Origin: Lasiosphaeria ovina
Taxonomy: Eukaryota > Ascomycota > Sordariomycetes > Sordariales > Lasiosphaeriaceae
Direction: 5' to 3'
DNA length: 64,000 bases
Assembly (NCBI GenBank): GCA_033439765.1
Contig: JAULSN010000004.1
Coordinates: 1,622,001-1,686,000 of the forward strand
Part shown: positions 45,027-55,548 of the stretch, piece by piece
How positions within the stretch are numbered: position 1 is the stretch's first letter
Layout of the letters: each line of letters begins with the position of its first letter
Notes under the pieces: model-generated
Seen by the model: the letters and a program-made list of their open reading frames with translations, nothing else
Told to the model about the DNA's origin: nothing
The model's database searches: none
Position numbers and translations under genes: made by a program

Positions 45027-46497
45027 TCAAGTCGTCTTCCGTGGGGGTTGCGCCCCCGAGTTGCTTCGTTCGTGCTCCGGCACTGGCGCTGACGGGCCAG
45101 AGTTGTCGACGCCTTGCCAGCTCGGATCCCAACCTTGCCGGTGGTCAACCGCGCCTTTCGAGTCTCCCTCCTCAGCCATGCTCTTCACGTCACTCCAATA
45201 CTCGAGCCTTCTCACTTCTTCATCCGCGTGGTGGATCGCCGCCTCAAGGTTCTTCTCTTTCTGAGTGGCATCTGCCTTGTCTTGGTCCTTGCCCGCCTTG
45301 TTCTGCTCTGCAACCATTTTGTCGTATACTTCCGTCAGCTTCGCCAAGAGCACGCGGCGCGACGCTTGGAAGACAAAGACGGACATGACTTCGTGCATGG
45401 CCTCCTTCAGCCCCGCGAGGTCGTCCACTGCGTGTTCTAGATAGTTATCGATGGCTTCACTCTTCTCCCTGTCGATCCTAGACTCGCGCAGCACCGCTAA
45501 GAGCGTGTCGGTGTGCTCAATATCAGGCTTCTCAACGGGTTCGAGATTCCCCGTGCTCATGCTCACCCTACTGCCCCGGTTGCTGGCACCCCTACTAGGG
45601 CTGCGTTCCAAGCTCAGGTCCATCGACGACCGAATCGTAAAGTACTCGGTGTTGAGCATGTGCGGATCCAGCGACTCGAGATAGCCCTGGTCCTTTTTGA
45701 CTCGCTTCCGGATCCACGCCCTGCGACGGACAAACGAGTTCCACCAGCGCGCCTTGTGCCACGAGAACTTCTTGGAGAACATGAACGAGTACTCCCAGCC
45801 ATCTTCGTCCACGTCATCGTCGTGATTAATCCGCCAGGCCGACCACCCCCATTCCCAGCTTGGATCCGGCACTTGCGCCGTGTATATGTCTGTAGGGCTC
45901 GCGTGGTTGGCCGAGTTGGTCCAAGGCGGCGGGTCGAGATTGCCGAGCGCCTTGGACGAGAACAGCGGAATGCCGCAGAGGAAGCCGCCTCTCTGGTTCT
46001 CGTATAGAATGTCAACCACGGACTCGGGCGACTTCGGCTTGGTGTTTGACTTGGCCGTCTTGCTATCCGCCGCTGTCGATGTCGTCAACGCACCTGTATC
46101 TGCTGGCTCGTGCAGGGGAGTGGGTTCTGGAGGCCATGTCAGTATGAAACCCGTCCCAGTTGTGCCCGGTTTTTCCCAACTACTCACGTTCGACCTGCAC
46201 AGAGGGGCCATTGGGTATAGACGAGGCTCGTTCGTCATCGGGGCCGGTCCTGGTCCCATTCCCCACAGCCCCGACGTCACCACTGTCCAGGCTGGAGGAT
46301 GTGATTCCGGAGCCTGGCCGAGCCGAGGATGGGCCCGCATCGGCAGTCTCGCGCGACGAGGTCGGGCGGGATGACTCGTCCTGGCCCGAAGATCGTGGGG
46401 CGGGAGCCGAATGGTCCACCAGCTTGATCTCGTGGTCAAAGTCACTGTCTTTGGGCGGCGGCGCGCGGCGCGACGAGCGATGCTTTATCTTGGGCAT
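45027..46497 (-). CDS. Peroxin/dysferlin (DysF) domain protein, Mug65/Spo73-like
   Basis: Exons 46497-46188 and 46126-45027 (61-bp intron) give 469 residues starting MPKIKHRSSRRAPPP. The N-terminal 130 residues are Ser/Pro-rich and disordered. Residues about 136-160 (SVVDILYENQRGGFLCGIPL) start the DysFN strand pair, and about 190-250 hold the Trp-rich DysFC part (PDPSWEWGWSAW, EDGWEYSFMF, WWNSFVRRRAWIRKR). The C-terminal part (about 330-430) is helical and charged. DysF domains occur in peroxisomal peroxins Pex23/Pex30, in meiotic Spo73/Mug65 proteins and in dysferlin. Without transmembrane helices this fits the soluble Spo73/Mug65 group, linked to membrane shaping and lipid transfer; its role in this fungus is unknown. 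Confidence 0.85.
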
Positions 46498-47231
46498 TGC
46501 TTCTCTAGCAATGAGGAAGCATGACGCGGCCGTATCTGACAAGCGTTGCAAGGTAATTCATAGGCGTCAATGGGCAGCCCGCCCAATTCTCAAAGCGACG
46601 AAACGGCTTCGGGGTGGCCGGTGTACGAAGACCCAGGGCCAAGTGGAAGTGGCTGTTGCTGCCGCACGCCACTCCACCAATACCAGGGGCGTCTTCGTCC
46701 TTGAAGTGCTCAAGCGCCCTTGTTCAAGTTGTGCGGAACCCAGCACTCGGCTGCTGCAGCAAGATGAGACGTTGGTAAAGAGCCCTTTGAAATGAGCTGA
46801 AAGGCGTGCATAGACTAGTGTAAGTTCGCAAGAGGGAAGGTTCAACTTGCAAGTCCTCAGCACGGTGCGCCATGATGTAATGTCGCTTTACGGGGTTGGA
46901 ATGGCCCCTGCAATTAACGCCAAGTTCCCGGGCTTGGGCTGGTGATTGCTTCCGAGGAAGACCGGACTAACGGTAATGGAACATTCAGCACAAGTCTATG
47001 AATACCAGCTAAAAAGGTACCTTAGGTATGTACATGCATATGGACAAATTCTCACTTTTGTTGTTCCAATATTGGGGCCGGTTGTAAGATGTTTTTTTCT
47101 CTTTATTTTCTCGATAAGCCTTCCTGTTGCGTCCAAATTCCCTACAAGCGAGTGAGCCCTTTGATATGTTTCGAGGCCGGAAAATGCACAAAGCAGCCCT
47201 GTAACAGTAACCCGTATGGCCACACTGGTAA
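46498..47231. other. Intergenic region up to the transposon
   Basis: Promoter of the DysF gene and left flank of the Harbinger element, ending in the TAA target duplication (47229-47231). No gene is seen. Confidence 0.6.
47229..47231 (+). repeat. Target site duplication, left copy (TAA)
   Basis: TAA directly abuts the left terminal inverted repeat and matches the TAA after the right one. Confidence 0.9.
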
Positions 47232-47287
47232 GGTCCTGATCGACACACCGGCTAGCGAGCACCGGCTAGGCTAGCAATTGCACAAGT
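47232..47287 (+). repeat. Left terminal inverted repeat, 56 bp
   Basis: Matches the reverse complement of 50810-50865 with one mismatch, at base 47 of the repeat. It contains CACCGGCTAG twice, a likely pair of binding sites for the transposase complex. Confidence 0.95.
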
Positions 47288-47538
47288 AATGCAAAGAGTA
47301 CAACGCCACAGCCAAAAAACAGTGGGGAGCCGTCCAAGTACTGGCCAGGGCCCCATGCAGGCCGATTAGGTTGAATTTGGCTAGGTTGGGCACCAAATTC
47401 GGGATCCCTGATGCCTGACGTGATGCCCCGCTCGCCGAATATGTGGTGTTTTCTGTCTTCTGCCCTGAGTCTTTGTTCACGAAGTAAACAAGCTATATTC
47501 TCTGTGGTGTTGTTGCAAGCCCGCGTAACGACCGCAAG

Positions 47539-48801
47539 ATGACCTCTCAAAGCCCGCACCCGGCCCGCGCGATGTATGAACTCCGACAAAGCCTTCCTGC
47601 CGCCCTGCCTAGCGGGTCCGATACCGAAGAAAGTAATGCCGGCGAAGACGGCGAACAACGGCCTCACGAAGACGACCTTTCCGACCGTGACGAAAATGAA
47701 GATGCCGGCCTCCCTGTGCCCGGCTGGCAGCCGGCACAGAATCTACCGATCCGGTCGTCACCTCAACGGCAGAGAGGGTCCCGGACCCCGGCACCAGTTG
47801 ACAGTCCTGTTGACAGTCCTGTTGACAGTGTTGACAGTCAGTCTGATAGTCACACGCAGGCGAAGAAGTCTCGCATGAACTGGTCGTTGGAGCTTACCTA
47901 CGAATTAATCAAGGAAGCACATGTTTCCTATTCGGAAGGTCTGCTCGTAACCACCAAAAAAGGCGGCGGCTTTCTTCGTGATGTGTATGAGGCGTGGGCT
48001 ACCGAGCTCAACAAGCGGACTGGCCTAACCCTGACATTCATGCAATGCCAGGATTGTTGGATGAAGATGAAGAAGAAGGCGAAGCAGGTTAAGTGGATGT
48101 TGGACCATTCGGGAGCTTCTTTCAACGTTGAGACCGGGAGGATTCTTGCGAGTGAGGACCTCTGGGGCGCATTGGAGGCGAATTTTAGTACAGAGGGCCG
48201 ATGGATGAAGTCCAGGCCCTATATGCTAGGGAATTCTAATGCGAAGGACCTCCTTGATGAAATCCTCGGGGGCGAAAAAGCCACTGGTTCCCAGATGCGT
48301 ACCCCCGAGGAATCGCAACAACGGTCAAAGCGAAAGAAGAAATCGTCGGCGGAAAAGAGTGCCCTCGCGGCGGCTCGGCGGGCGGCTCGGAAGGAAGATG
48401 AAGCAATGCGCGCAGATCCTGACGTGAATGCTGTTGTTAGCGACAGCTCTGCATCTTCGTCTTCATCCAGCGCTGAGGGCGGGTTGCCGCCGCCACCTTC
48501 CCGGAGGAAACTTACCCAGGCACAGGGAACCGCTCTGCTTGCTCAGGCGATTGAGAACGGGGCCAAAGAGCTGGGAAATACTAGGCCAGTTGGCGCCGCA
48601 GACATCGAGAAAGCAATCGGTAACTTCCAGGGAAAGTTTGCGCGGGAATTGTCGCCCGACACGGTGATGGATGTGATGGATTTGCTGAGGGACCCGATGA
48701 CAGCGGTAATATGGAATAGTACTGCAGATTCCTTGAAGCCGAAGAGGGTAGAAAGGTTCGTGAAGCAGGTAGAAAGGCGGCGCGACCTAGAGGGTATGTA
48801 G
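47539..48801 (+). CDS. Harbinger accessory Myb/SANT-like DNA-binding protein
   Basis: Single exon of 420 residues inside the transposon, starting MTSQSPHPARAM. The N-terminal 110 residues are disordered and acidic, with a short repeat (PVDSPVDSPVDSVDS) coded by tandem GTTGACAGTCCT units. Residues about 113-190 form a Myb/SANT-like trihelix domain (MNWSLELTYELIKEAHVSYS, FLRDVYEAWATELNKRTGL, FMQCQDCWMKMKKKAKQVKW). It is of the type that binds Harbinger ends and escorts the transposase into the nucleus. A Lys/Arg-rich segment (about 255-285) is a likely nuclear signal, then come a Ser run and a helical C-terminus. That both proteins are needed for movement is known for plant and animal Harbingers; here it is inferred. 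Confidence 0.88.
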   Translation: MTSQSPHPARAMYELRQSLPAALPSGSDTEESNAGEDGEQRPHEDDLSDRDENEDAGLPVPGWQPAQNLPIRSSPQRQRGSRTPAPVDSPVDSPVDSVDSQSDSHTQAKKSRMNWSLELTYELIKEAHVSYSEGLLVTTKKGGGFLRDVYEAWATELNKRTGLTLTFMQCQDCWMKMKKKAKQVKWMLDHSGASFNVETGRILASEDLWGALEANFSTEGRWMKSRPYMLGNSNAKDLLDEILGGEKATGSQMRTPEESQQRSKRKKKSSAEKSALAAARRAARKEDEAMRADPDVNAVVSDSSASSSSSSAEGGLPPPPSRRKLTQAQGTALLAQAIENGAKELGNTRPVGAADIEKAIGNFQGKFARELSPDTVMDVMDLLRDPMTAVIWNSTADSLKPKRVERFVKQVERRRDLEGM

Positions 48802-49221
48802 TAGGAATAAAAAGTCGTGATCTTTTTTGTGGTGGTTAGGTAGGGTCTCGGTGCAAAGTGCTGTCAAAGTTGCCCGGGCGGGCCAAAGTGCTGTCAAAGT
48901 TGCCCGGGCAGGCCAGAGGCGCCCAGAGTTGGAGGGAGTTGCGGGGTAGATTTTTTTAATACCCGGAGTCACCGCCTGCCTAATAGAGTAATTGCCAGTA
49001 CTCACCGCCTACGCTAAGTCCTAATATAGTAAGTGTCCCCTCTTATCGGCGAAAAATCCTTATCGGCCAAAGCCAAAAATCCATATCGCAGTCAACCGGG
49101 TGCCTCCCGGCCACCTTTTTCCAACATCGCGACCACACCTCTCAATCGAACCACAACCTTCCTACACACCACAAAAAGAAGGAATGCAGTCTTTCCGTTC
49201 AATCTATAGCTTCATGCCTAT
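48802..49221. other. Spacer between convergent transposon genes
   Basis: Holds the 30-bp duplication and otherwise AT-richer sequence that probably carries both polyadenylation regions. No further gene is seen. Confidence 0.6.
48854..48913 (+). repeat. 30-bp tandem duplication inside the transposon
   Basis: Two adjacent 30-bp units (48854-48883, 48884-48913) differ at one base. They lie between the ends of the two convergent transposon genes and contain the CCCGGG palindrome. Confidence 0.9.
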
Positions 49222-50418
49222 TTATCTTGCTCCCGTATGTCTTTCCCGCCTCCTCGTTACTCTATTCCATTGATCAAAAGTCTTCACGGCGGCTCGCCTC
49301 CGAATGTCAAGAGAGCTGCGCCCGGCATAAAGTCGATCGGCCCTGAGCTTCGCCGCGGTAAGGAAAAGCCTCTCTGACTCCGGGGTGTCATCCTGACTAT
49401 ACCGCTGACTATGGATGAAGTTATACAGGCCCGTACATGCATATACCAGATCAATCTGGTTATCGATCGAATACTCCGGCGCGCTCTCCCTGATTAATTT
49501 CGACCTTCTTTTCAGCCAACCAAAAGCTTGCTCGACCTTCATACGTATTCGACTGTGCCTCAAGTTATAAAGTTCCTTCCGTGTTACCGGCTTGTTTGGA
49601 GACTCTCGCCAGTCCTGAAGATGGTACCGAGTCCTGAAGAAAGGCACAACGATTCCCTTCCGCATACCAAAGCCTGCATCGGCTAGGTAATAACGGTTCT
49701 CTGGGATCTTGAATCCTTTCGTGAGGGACAGGTTCAACAATCGAGAGTCGTTCATTGAGCCTTCGGCACCGGCGAGTACGTATGAGAAGGAACCGTCGAA
49801 TTTGACTACCGCGAATACGTTCTGCGAGGTCCATCCTTTTCGGTTGCGCCAACGCACTTGGTCCTTGAGAGGGACCCGGGCATGGATGTGCGTACCGTCG
49901 ATAGCTCCTATCGCGCCTGAGTAATGCCGTACAGACGGGTCAAGCTCAATCTCTGGAGCCACGAAGTCATCGTCAGGTTGGACCACAAAGGCTATATGCA
50001 ACTTGACGAAGTGAGGCAGGAAGACTTTGACGGTATTCGAGACCGTGTTTTGGCTGACCCCGAAGAAGTGAGCTGCATTCCTTTGAGTCTCATTGAAGGC
50101 CACGATCCACAAGAACAACATGACCTTCAACTCAACGGTATAATACCGTGTATTCGAGACTGGGCAGTTCTCCCTAAACCACTGTACCAACGCGGTGAAT
50201 TCCGGTTGGGTCATTCGAAAGAGCTCAAAAAAACGCCTCTCTGAGCCAGTCAACAACCGCGCAACGAACCTATTCGCGGCGAGAGGTCCTCCTTCGTTAA
50301 TTACAGTCCTTTCTTCGGTAGACTGTGTTGACTGCGATGCCGTAATTACAGCGAGAGTCATCGCGAGGAAGCCGGCTTTTCGCTTCTGGGCCGCCCGGGC
50401 GGCATCGTTGTCATCCAT
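49222..50418 (-). CDS. PIF/Harbinger DDE transposase (HARBI1-like)
   Basis: Single exon of 398 residues starting MDDNDAARAAQKR. An N-terminal helix-turn-helix region (about 92-135: YTVELKVMLFLWIVAFNETQ, HFFGVSQNTVSNTV) precedes the RNase H-like nuclease domain (about 166-335). The likely catalytic acids are Asp174 (GAIDGTHIHA), Asp247 (YLADAGFGM) and Glu296 (KVEQAFGWLKRRSK), with the family motif SMNDSRLL (Asp224) between. This is the DDE_4-type domain of PIF/Harbinger elements. Length matches a full transposase (350-450 residues) and no reading-frame damage is seen. It would cut at the 56-bp inverted repeats with help from the Myb-like partner. Confidence 0.95.
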   Translation of the reverse strand: MDDNDAARAAQKRKAGFLAMTLAVITASQSTQSTEERTVINEGGPLAANRFVARLLTGSERRFFELFRMTQPEFTALVQWFRENCPVSNTRYYTVELKVMLFLWIVAFNETQRNAAHFFGVSQNTVSNTVKVFLPHFVKLHIAFVVQPDDDFVAPEIELDPSVRHYSGAIGAIDGTHIHARVPLKDQVRWRNRKGWTSQNVFAVVKFDGSFSYVLAGAEGSMNDSRLLNLSLTKGFKIPENRYYLADAGFGMRKGIVVPFFRTRYHLQDWRESPNKPVTRKELYNLRHSRIRMKVEQAFGWLKRRSKLIRESAPEYSIDNQIDLVYACTGLYNFIHSQRYSQDDTPESERLFLTAAKLRADRLYAGRSSLDIRRRAAVKTFDQWNRVTRRRERHTGAR

Positions 50419-50809
50419 TGCATCGGCTTGAACGTGGATAACCTTCTACTTCTTTTGAGCTACTCTTTCTATACAATATACACTGTTTTTGAAGCTTCAA
50501 CAACAAGTCGGGCATCTACAGATCACGTGTATGCAAGCCATTCATGCCCAGCCGACGCTCAAAACCAGCTTTGGAGGGCGGCTAGCGATTTGGCTGCAAA
50601 ATGGCCATTCTGAGCCAGTGCAACCCTCTTTTCTTGGCAACTATTCCCAAAATCAACATCCCGAAGAGCCCACTTTTTAGATACATCTGTCAGGACCCTG
50701 GCTCGCATAAGAAGGTGGCTGAACTCGTCGGCACGCACAAAATTGGTGCCCAAAAGAGTTTGGTAGGTTCCTTGGCGATTTTTAGCGCGACGCACGATAT
50801 TTTGTGCCA

Positions 50810-50865
50810 ACTTGTGCATTTGCTAGCCTAGCCGGTGCTCGCTAGCCGGTGTGTCGATCAGGACC
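50810..50865 (-). repeat. Right terminal inverted repeat, 56 bp
   Basis: Reverse complement of the left repeat with one mismatch, followed by the TAA duplication at 50866-50868. Confidence 0.95.
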
Positions 50866-50868
50866 TAA
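50866..50868 (+). repeat. Target site duplication, right copy (TAA)
   Basis: Matches the TAA before the left inverted repeat. Confidence 0.9.
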
Positions 50869-51408
50869 ATGACCAATGCAAAAGAATACGCAGTAAACCT
50901 GCCTCGACGTTGGCTGCACAGCGAGGCCACGGCGAGCCCTCGGGTGTGGGGTCCGCTGCACCAGGCAGTGTGACCCCAAGCACCCCCCACCTACGTCATG
51001 AATTACCCGTGGGTGAGGGGGAGGGAAAGGAGCTCCAAGCAAAGCAACCTTCAGACCAAGAGGGCAAGCACGGGTTGGACGTTGGACGAATGGGAAGGCA
51101 ACATTTCACGGCAGGGGGAGCGAGAGGAGACACGGCGAACGAACAAGTAAAATCATGCCATCTCGCCATTTCTTTGGCTGCCACCCCTCCCTTTCTCGAA
51201 ACATCTCTTGTGATACATTCCTGCTGCACAACACCTCGCCCACCGACTTGCATATTTTCCCCTTTCACATAACACAACTCGCGCAAACGAACAACCCCAA
51301 CATCAACAAAGGACCGTAAACTTCACTCTGCCCATCTCGCTCTATAGCAATCCATAACCACCCAACAACAGACATCACAGCCCAACCAGCCCAACCCAAA
51401 AACAAAAC
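50869..51408. other. Intergenic region right of the transposon
   Basis: Promoter and C/A-rich leader (CAACCCAA, ACAACA) of the next gene. No gene is seen. Confidence 0.6.
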
Positions 51409-52049
51409 ATGTCCCGATCACGCGCACCGCTCGCCCTTGGCCTTGCGGCCGCCGGCGGTGTTGGGTACTATCTCTACTCGGCGGGCGGCTCGCCCAAGGC
51501 GGCCGAGAAGAAGTTTGAGAGTACGTTGCCGCCATCCACACAACAGCCTCAACTACCCCCCTTCCCCGTAAAGTTTTTCCCAGCGAGCCGCACAACATAC
51601 TAACCTCCGCCCTCTCGTTCCCTCAACCCACAGGCGACGCGCACAGAGTCGCAGCGACGATCAAGGGCGAGGTGCCTCGCAGCGGCGTGGGCGCCGAGGC
51701 CGAGGGCAAGAAATATGGCCAGGAAGTTGGAGCCAAGGTCGACTCGGCTGTAAGTCGCCTCCCCCCTACATACACATCACGCACATCAGGCCTCGTCCAC
51801 GACTTGGCGCGGCGGGCCTTTGAGAATAAATACGTACGTAGTATAAAAAGCGCCTACATAATCTAACCTTTGGGGGTCTAGGTCGCGACCACGAACCGGG
51901 ATCTCTCTAAGGCCAAGAGCGAGGCCGAGGCCTACGCAAAGAACGCCAAGGCCGAGACGCTCAAGAAGATCGATGAGATAGATCGCAAGGTGGAGGACGG
52001 CGCGGCCAAGTCGAAAAGCTACCTCTCTTCGTGGTTCGGCGGCAAATAA
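51409..52049 (+). CDS. Small one-helix protein (fungal calcofluor-hypersensitivity type)
   Basis: Exons 51409-51520, 51634-51749 and 51882-52049 give 131 residues starting MSRSRAPLALGLAAAGG. A short N-terminal hydrophobic helix (about 7-24, PLALGLAAAGGVGYYLYSAGG) with flanking Arg could be a membrane anchor or mitochondrial signal. The rest is charged and helical (YGQEVGAKVDSA, RDLSKAKSEAEAYAKNAKAE) and ends SWFGGK. Similar short fungal proteins are annotated as calcofluor white hypersensitive protein; the molecular role is unknown and the name is recalled from family resemblance only. The second intron has a CTAAC branch site near 51862. Confidence 0.75.
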
Positions 52050-52468
52050 GCAAGCAAACTCCAATCTAGTGTGTGTGTAGGGAGACCAGGCGGTGAATAT
52101 GGTCATGCAGGCCAGCTAGCTTTTTCTTTGACCAAACAATGGCTGGTGTGGGAAGGGAAGGGGGAAATGGGAAGGGTTTTCATCTGGCGTCACTATCTTT
52201 TTCTTGTCACGGGTGACTGTTGTTATTGATCCTTGAGTTTTCACACTTGAGTCTGATTCTCTTCGCAATGAAAAATTGCGGCTCCTGTTGTATATCACAT
52301 CCGTACTTTACACGCAACTAGCGTCTATTCCGTGATGCCAGTGCCCTGCGTGTGAGCCAACGTGCCTCCTTCCTTCCTCCCTATCTCCGGTTTTGGGATA
52401 TCAAGCTACCAAGACAAAAAATTCATACAAACGTGAGATACTGCTCACGATACAAAGGCCACCCTGAA
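52050..52468. other. Intergenic region between convergent genes
   Basis: 3' flanks only. Nothing else is seen. Confidence 0.6.
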
Positions 52469-55339
52469 CTACTTCAACGACGCCACCACCAGCTCCAGAA
52501 CCTCCTCGGGCTTCTTGTTGGCGTTCCTTGGGTCCTTGGCGATAGCCTGCCAGTGCTCGCCGTGGTGAGGGTCGTTGAGGATGCACTTGGCGACGAGCTC
52601 CTTGCGTTTCTCCTCGGTGCCGTGCTGCAGGAGGAACTTGTAGTACCAGGCCCATGAGTCGCCCATGTCGCGGTCGAGCAGGAGGGCCTTCTCGAACCAG
52701 CTCTGCGCGCGGTCCAGCTTGCGCTCGGCCCACAGGATGCGCGCGACCGTCACCAGCAGGATAGGGTCGTCCTCGACCTTCTTGAGGGCCTCTGCCAGGA
52801 GCGCCTTGCGCTGCGTGCGCGCCTCGAGGTTGAGGATGCGCTCGGCCCAGAGCAGCCCGCTCTTGGGCATCTGCTGCAGGGCTTTGGCCATGAGGCTCTT
52901 GGCCTGGGTGAGGTTGCTGGCGCGGCGCTCGACGCGGATGAGCTCGACCCACAGCTCGGGAGCCTTGGGCACGGCCTGGCGGGCGCGGTCGAGCACGCTG
53001 CGGGCCTTGACGACGTTGCCGTTGCGCTCCTCGAGGCGCGAGTAGAGAAGCCACATGGGTACGGAGGACGGAACGGCCCGGACGCCTGTGCTGTACGCCT
53101 CTCTGGCCTCGGCTAGCTGGCAGAGGTCCTCGTAGATCTGGCCCTTCATCATATATAGTTTCGGCGCGCTGGGGAAGAGTTTGATTCCTTCGCGGACAAG
53201 TTCCAGCGCGGTGTCACTATTGCCGAGCTGTCTCTCGAACGCAACACTCCGCATCCAGACTCGGTCAGTCGGCGCATTATGCCGTGCAGTGGCCAAAATG
53301 TCTCGTGCTTCGTCGATGAAGCCGCTATCGGCCTCCAACTTGACGGCAGACAGCCAGATGTCTTCGCTGTTGGGGTTTTGCATGAAAGCCCGCGCAAGAA
53401 TAACCCGTGCCTCTTTGATGTCGCTGGACTTCTCCTTCGCAAGCATAAGCCAGAAGATTTCGACCTTGGGGCAAGCCACCACGGCCCTCTCGAGGGCGCG
53501 CCACATATCCTCTTTGGCGCCGTGATTCCTCTCGAGGTCCACGGCGGCCAGGTAAAGAGTCTTGCTGTTAATAAAGATCCTGAGGGCGTAGGCATAGATA
53601 GCGCGTGCTGTCTCGAACTTGTTTCGGGCGATGCTCGACTTGGCATCCTCCATCCAGATCTCCTTCCGGTCGTCGTCCTCGTCCAGCCCCCAGCCGAGCG
53701 TCTCCTCGATGATGTTGCGGCACGTTATAGGGGCACCCTCATCCTCGCACTTCTCGGCCTCGGCGATCCACTCTTCGCGCTTGGGCATCGCATTCTGCTT
53801 TGCAAGGAACTTGACGGCATTTTTCATGACGGGCCTCTGGGTGCTCTCTCCGAGCTGCTCCTCCAACCGGGCGGCGGCAATCCAGAGCTCGTGCGAGCTC
53901 GGGAGCTTCTTGACGGCTTTGTTGAGGACCTTGCGAGCATTCGCCGGCGTCTCGAGGCGCGCGAGCGCCAACCAGAGATCCAGAGACTCAGGGATGAGCT
54001 CGGTGGCTTTCGCAAGCAGCATCCGGGCGTCCTCCACCTCTTCTTCCAAGTTTACCGCTTCCTTCCACAGCGCCTCGGACTCGGGGTTATGGTCCAGTGC
54101 CTTCCGTATGACCTTCTTTCTCGATCTCGGGTCGTTCTCCAGCTTCATGGCCTCGACCCAAAGCTTGACTGACTGGGGATTAGCCTCGATCGCTCGAGCG
54201 GCAATGACCTTGGCGTTGCGATTTTCATTTAGATGGATATTCTCGAGCCATATGTCCTCGCTCTTGGGGCAGTGTTCGCATCCCTTGGCGATCAGGTTTC
54301 GAGCCGCCACGGGTTTGCCGGCGGTGAGTTCCAATCGGGCTGCGGCGATCCAGCTGGCAGCCTGCTTTGGGTTCGAGTCGACGGCTGACTTAAGCATTTT
54401 TCGGAACTGCTCGATGTCTCCTATGCTCTGCTCGGCCCCCTGCATGCTAGACAAGGAGGTAAGGTAGCCCTTCGGGTCGATGCTAGTTGCGCTGCCAGCA
54501 GTGGCGGTTCCGCTGCTCTGGGATTCCTGCTCCAGGCGAGCACGAAGCACCTTGTCGCGGGCAGCGCCAATCTTTGCGAAGTCGGTGACGGTTCCGTCCT
54601 TGTTCGCGTCGTTTGCTGCGCCGTCGTCTGCAACAGTGGTACCAAACTGGCCGGTGTCTCTAGCAGCGGCGAGTACACTGTCGGGAACGGCGTAGAAGCG
54701 CTGCATGCGGGCCTGGCGCTCTCTCTTGGCTCTGCCAGTGAGGTCCTTGACGTCGGGCAAGCTTGCCCATTCTTCATCCGACACTGTCTCGAGCGCTCTC
54801 TTGAGGCCGGCGAACTGCTGCTGGATTTTGGGATTTTTGCGCTCGTATTCTAGGCGGTCGGCTTCCTCTCGTGCTTCCCTGTGCGAAGAAAAAAGGTCGG
54901 TACACTGCTCTACTATCTCAACCGATAAACCGGATTATTCGGGAGACTGGGAGCTCCCGAGAAGACGGGCAAAAAAATAACGGGCAGCAGCTAACCTTTG
55001 CTTCTGGCGGCGCTTGGCCATTCTGTCATCGACGTCTTTCCATATCCTGTCTGCCTCCTCGTCGTCCTTTTCGTAGATTCCACCGGCAAACAGGCCGACC
55101 TCATTGTCAGGGTCCTGGTAGCGGGCCGCGTCGTCGTTGTCGTTGTCGTCGTCCTTGGACTCGGTCAGGCCGAGCTGTGCGGATCGCTTTGCGACGGCAG
55201 CCTTGATCTGGTCTTCGCTGGGCCCTTCACGCGCGGGACCAAGATCGGAGCGCGTCGTAAACCCCGTCGCACCTCGCCCCAGGCCTGCCACATAGTTCTC
55301 GGGCGCCGGCTGGCTGAGAAAGTCACGCCTAGAAGTCAT
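52469..55339 (-). CDS. PRP6: PRP6, U4/U6.U5 tri-snRNP splicing factor
   Basis: Exons 55339-54996 and 54878-52469 (117-bp intron) give 917 residues, close to yeast (899) and human (941) PRP6. The PRP1_N region fills about 1-150: FLSQPAPENYVAGLGRGATG, then YQDPDNEVGLFAGGIYEKDD, EEADRIWKDVDDRMAKRRQK, REAREEADRLEYERKNPKIQ and WASLPDVKDLTGR. From about 230 onward the protein is a chain of HAT/TPR-like helical repeats (ASWIAAARLELTAGKPVAAR, SEDIWLENIHLN, SVKLWVEAMKLE, HELWIAAARLEEQLGE). PRP6 bridges U5 and U4/U6 in the tri-snRNP. The start ATG (MTSRRDFLSQPAP) matches the family; the frame is open 14 codons further upstream, but without conserved sequence. Confidence 0.95.
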
Positions 55340-55525
55340 GGTCGAGTTTGGCGTCTTGTCGAGAGGTTGAGCCCTCGGCACTCTCGCGAAGTCAACAGCG
55401 ACGATGCAAGTACCTTAAGTGGTAGGATGCAAAGATCAGCTAGAAGGAGCCCTCCCGAATATATGTTAGGTACTGAAGTCACCCGCTGCGGCGGCCGCCC
55501 ACTCACTACCCCACCTGAGTCACTA

Positions 55526-55548
55526 AGGTACAGTACAGTACTGTACCT
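55526..55548. repeat. Near-perfect palindrome (GGTAC-type)
   Basis: Arms AGGTACAGTAC and GTACTGTACCT are separated by one base, about 190 bp upstream of the PRP6 start. Other GGTAC/GTACC words lie nearby (55412, 55467, 55551). Confidence 0.8.

Larger units (their letters stand above)
47232..50865 (+). mobile_element. Complete PIF/Harbinger DNA transposon (3634 bp)
   Basis: The element begins GGTCCTGATCGACACACC at 47232 and ends with the reverse complement at 50865. The terminal inverted repeats are 56 bp with a single mismatch (47232-47287 and 50810-50865). Both ends are flanked by TAA (47229-47231 and 50866-50868), the 3-bp TWA duplication expected for PIF/Harbinger. Inside are the two usual genes, both intact: a Myb/SANT-like accessory protein (47539-48801, +) and a DDE transposase (49222-50418, -), facing each other with about 420 bp between. 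No frameshift or stop breaks either gene and no RIP-type decay is obvious, so insertion looks recent. It sits in the promoter space between the DysF gene and the small one-helix gene. Confidence 0.96.
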
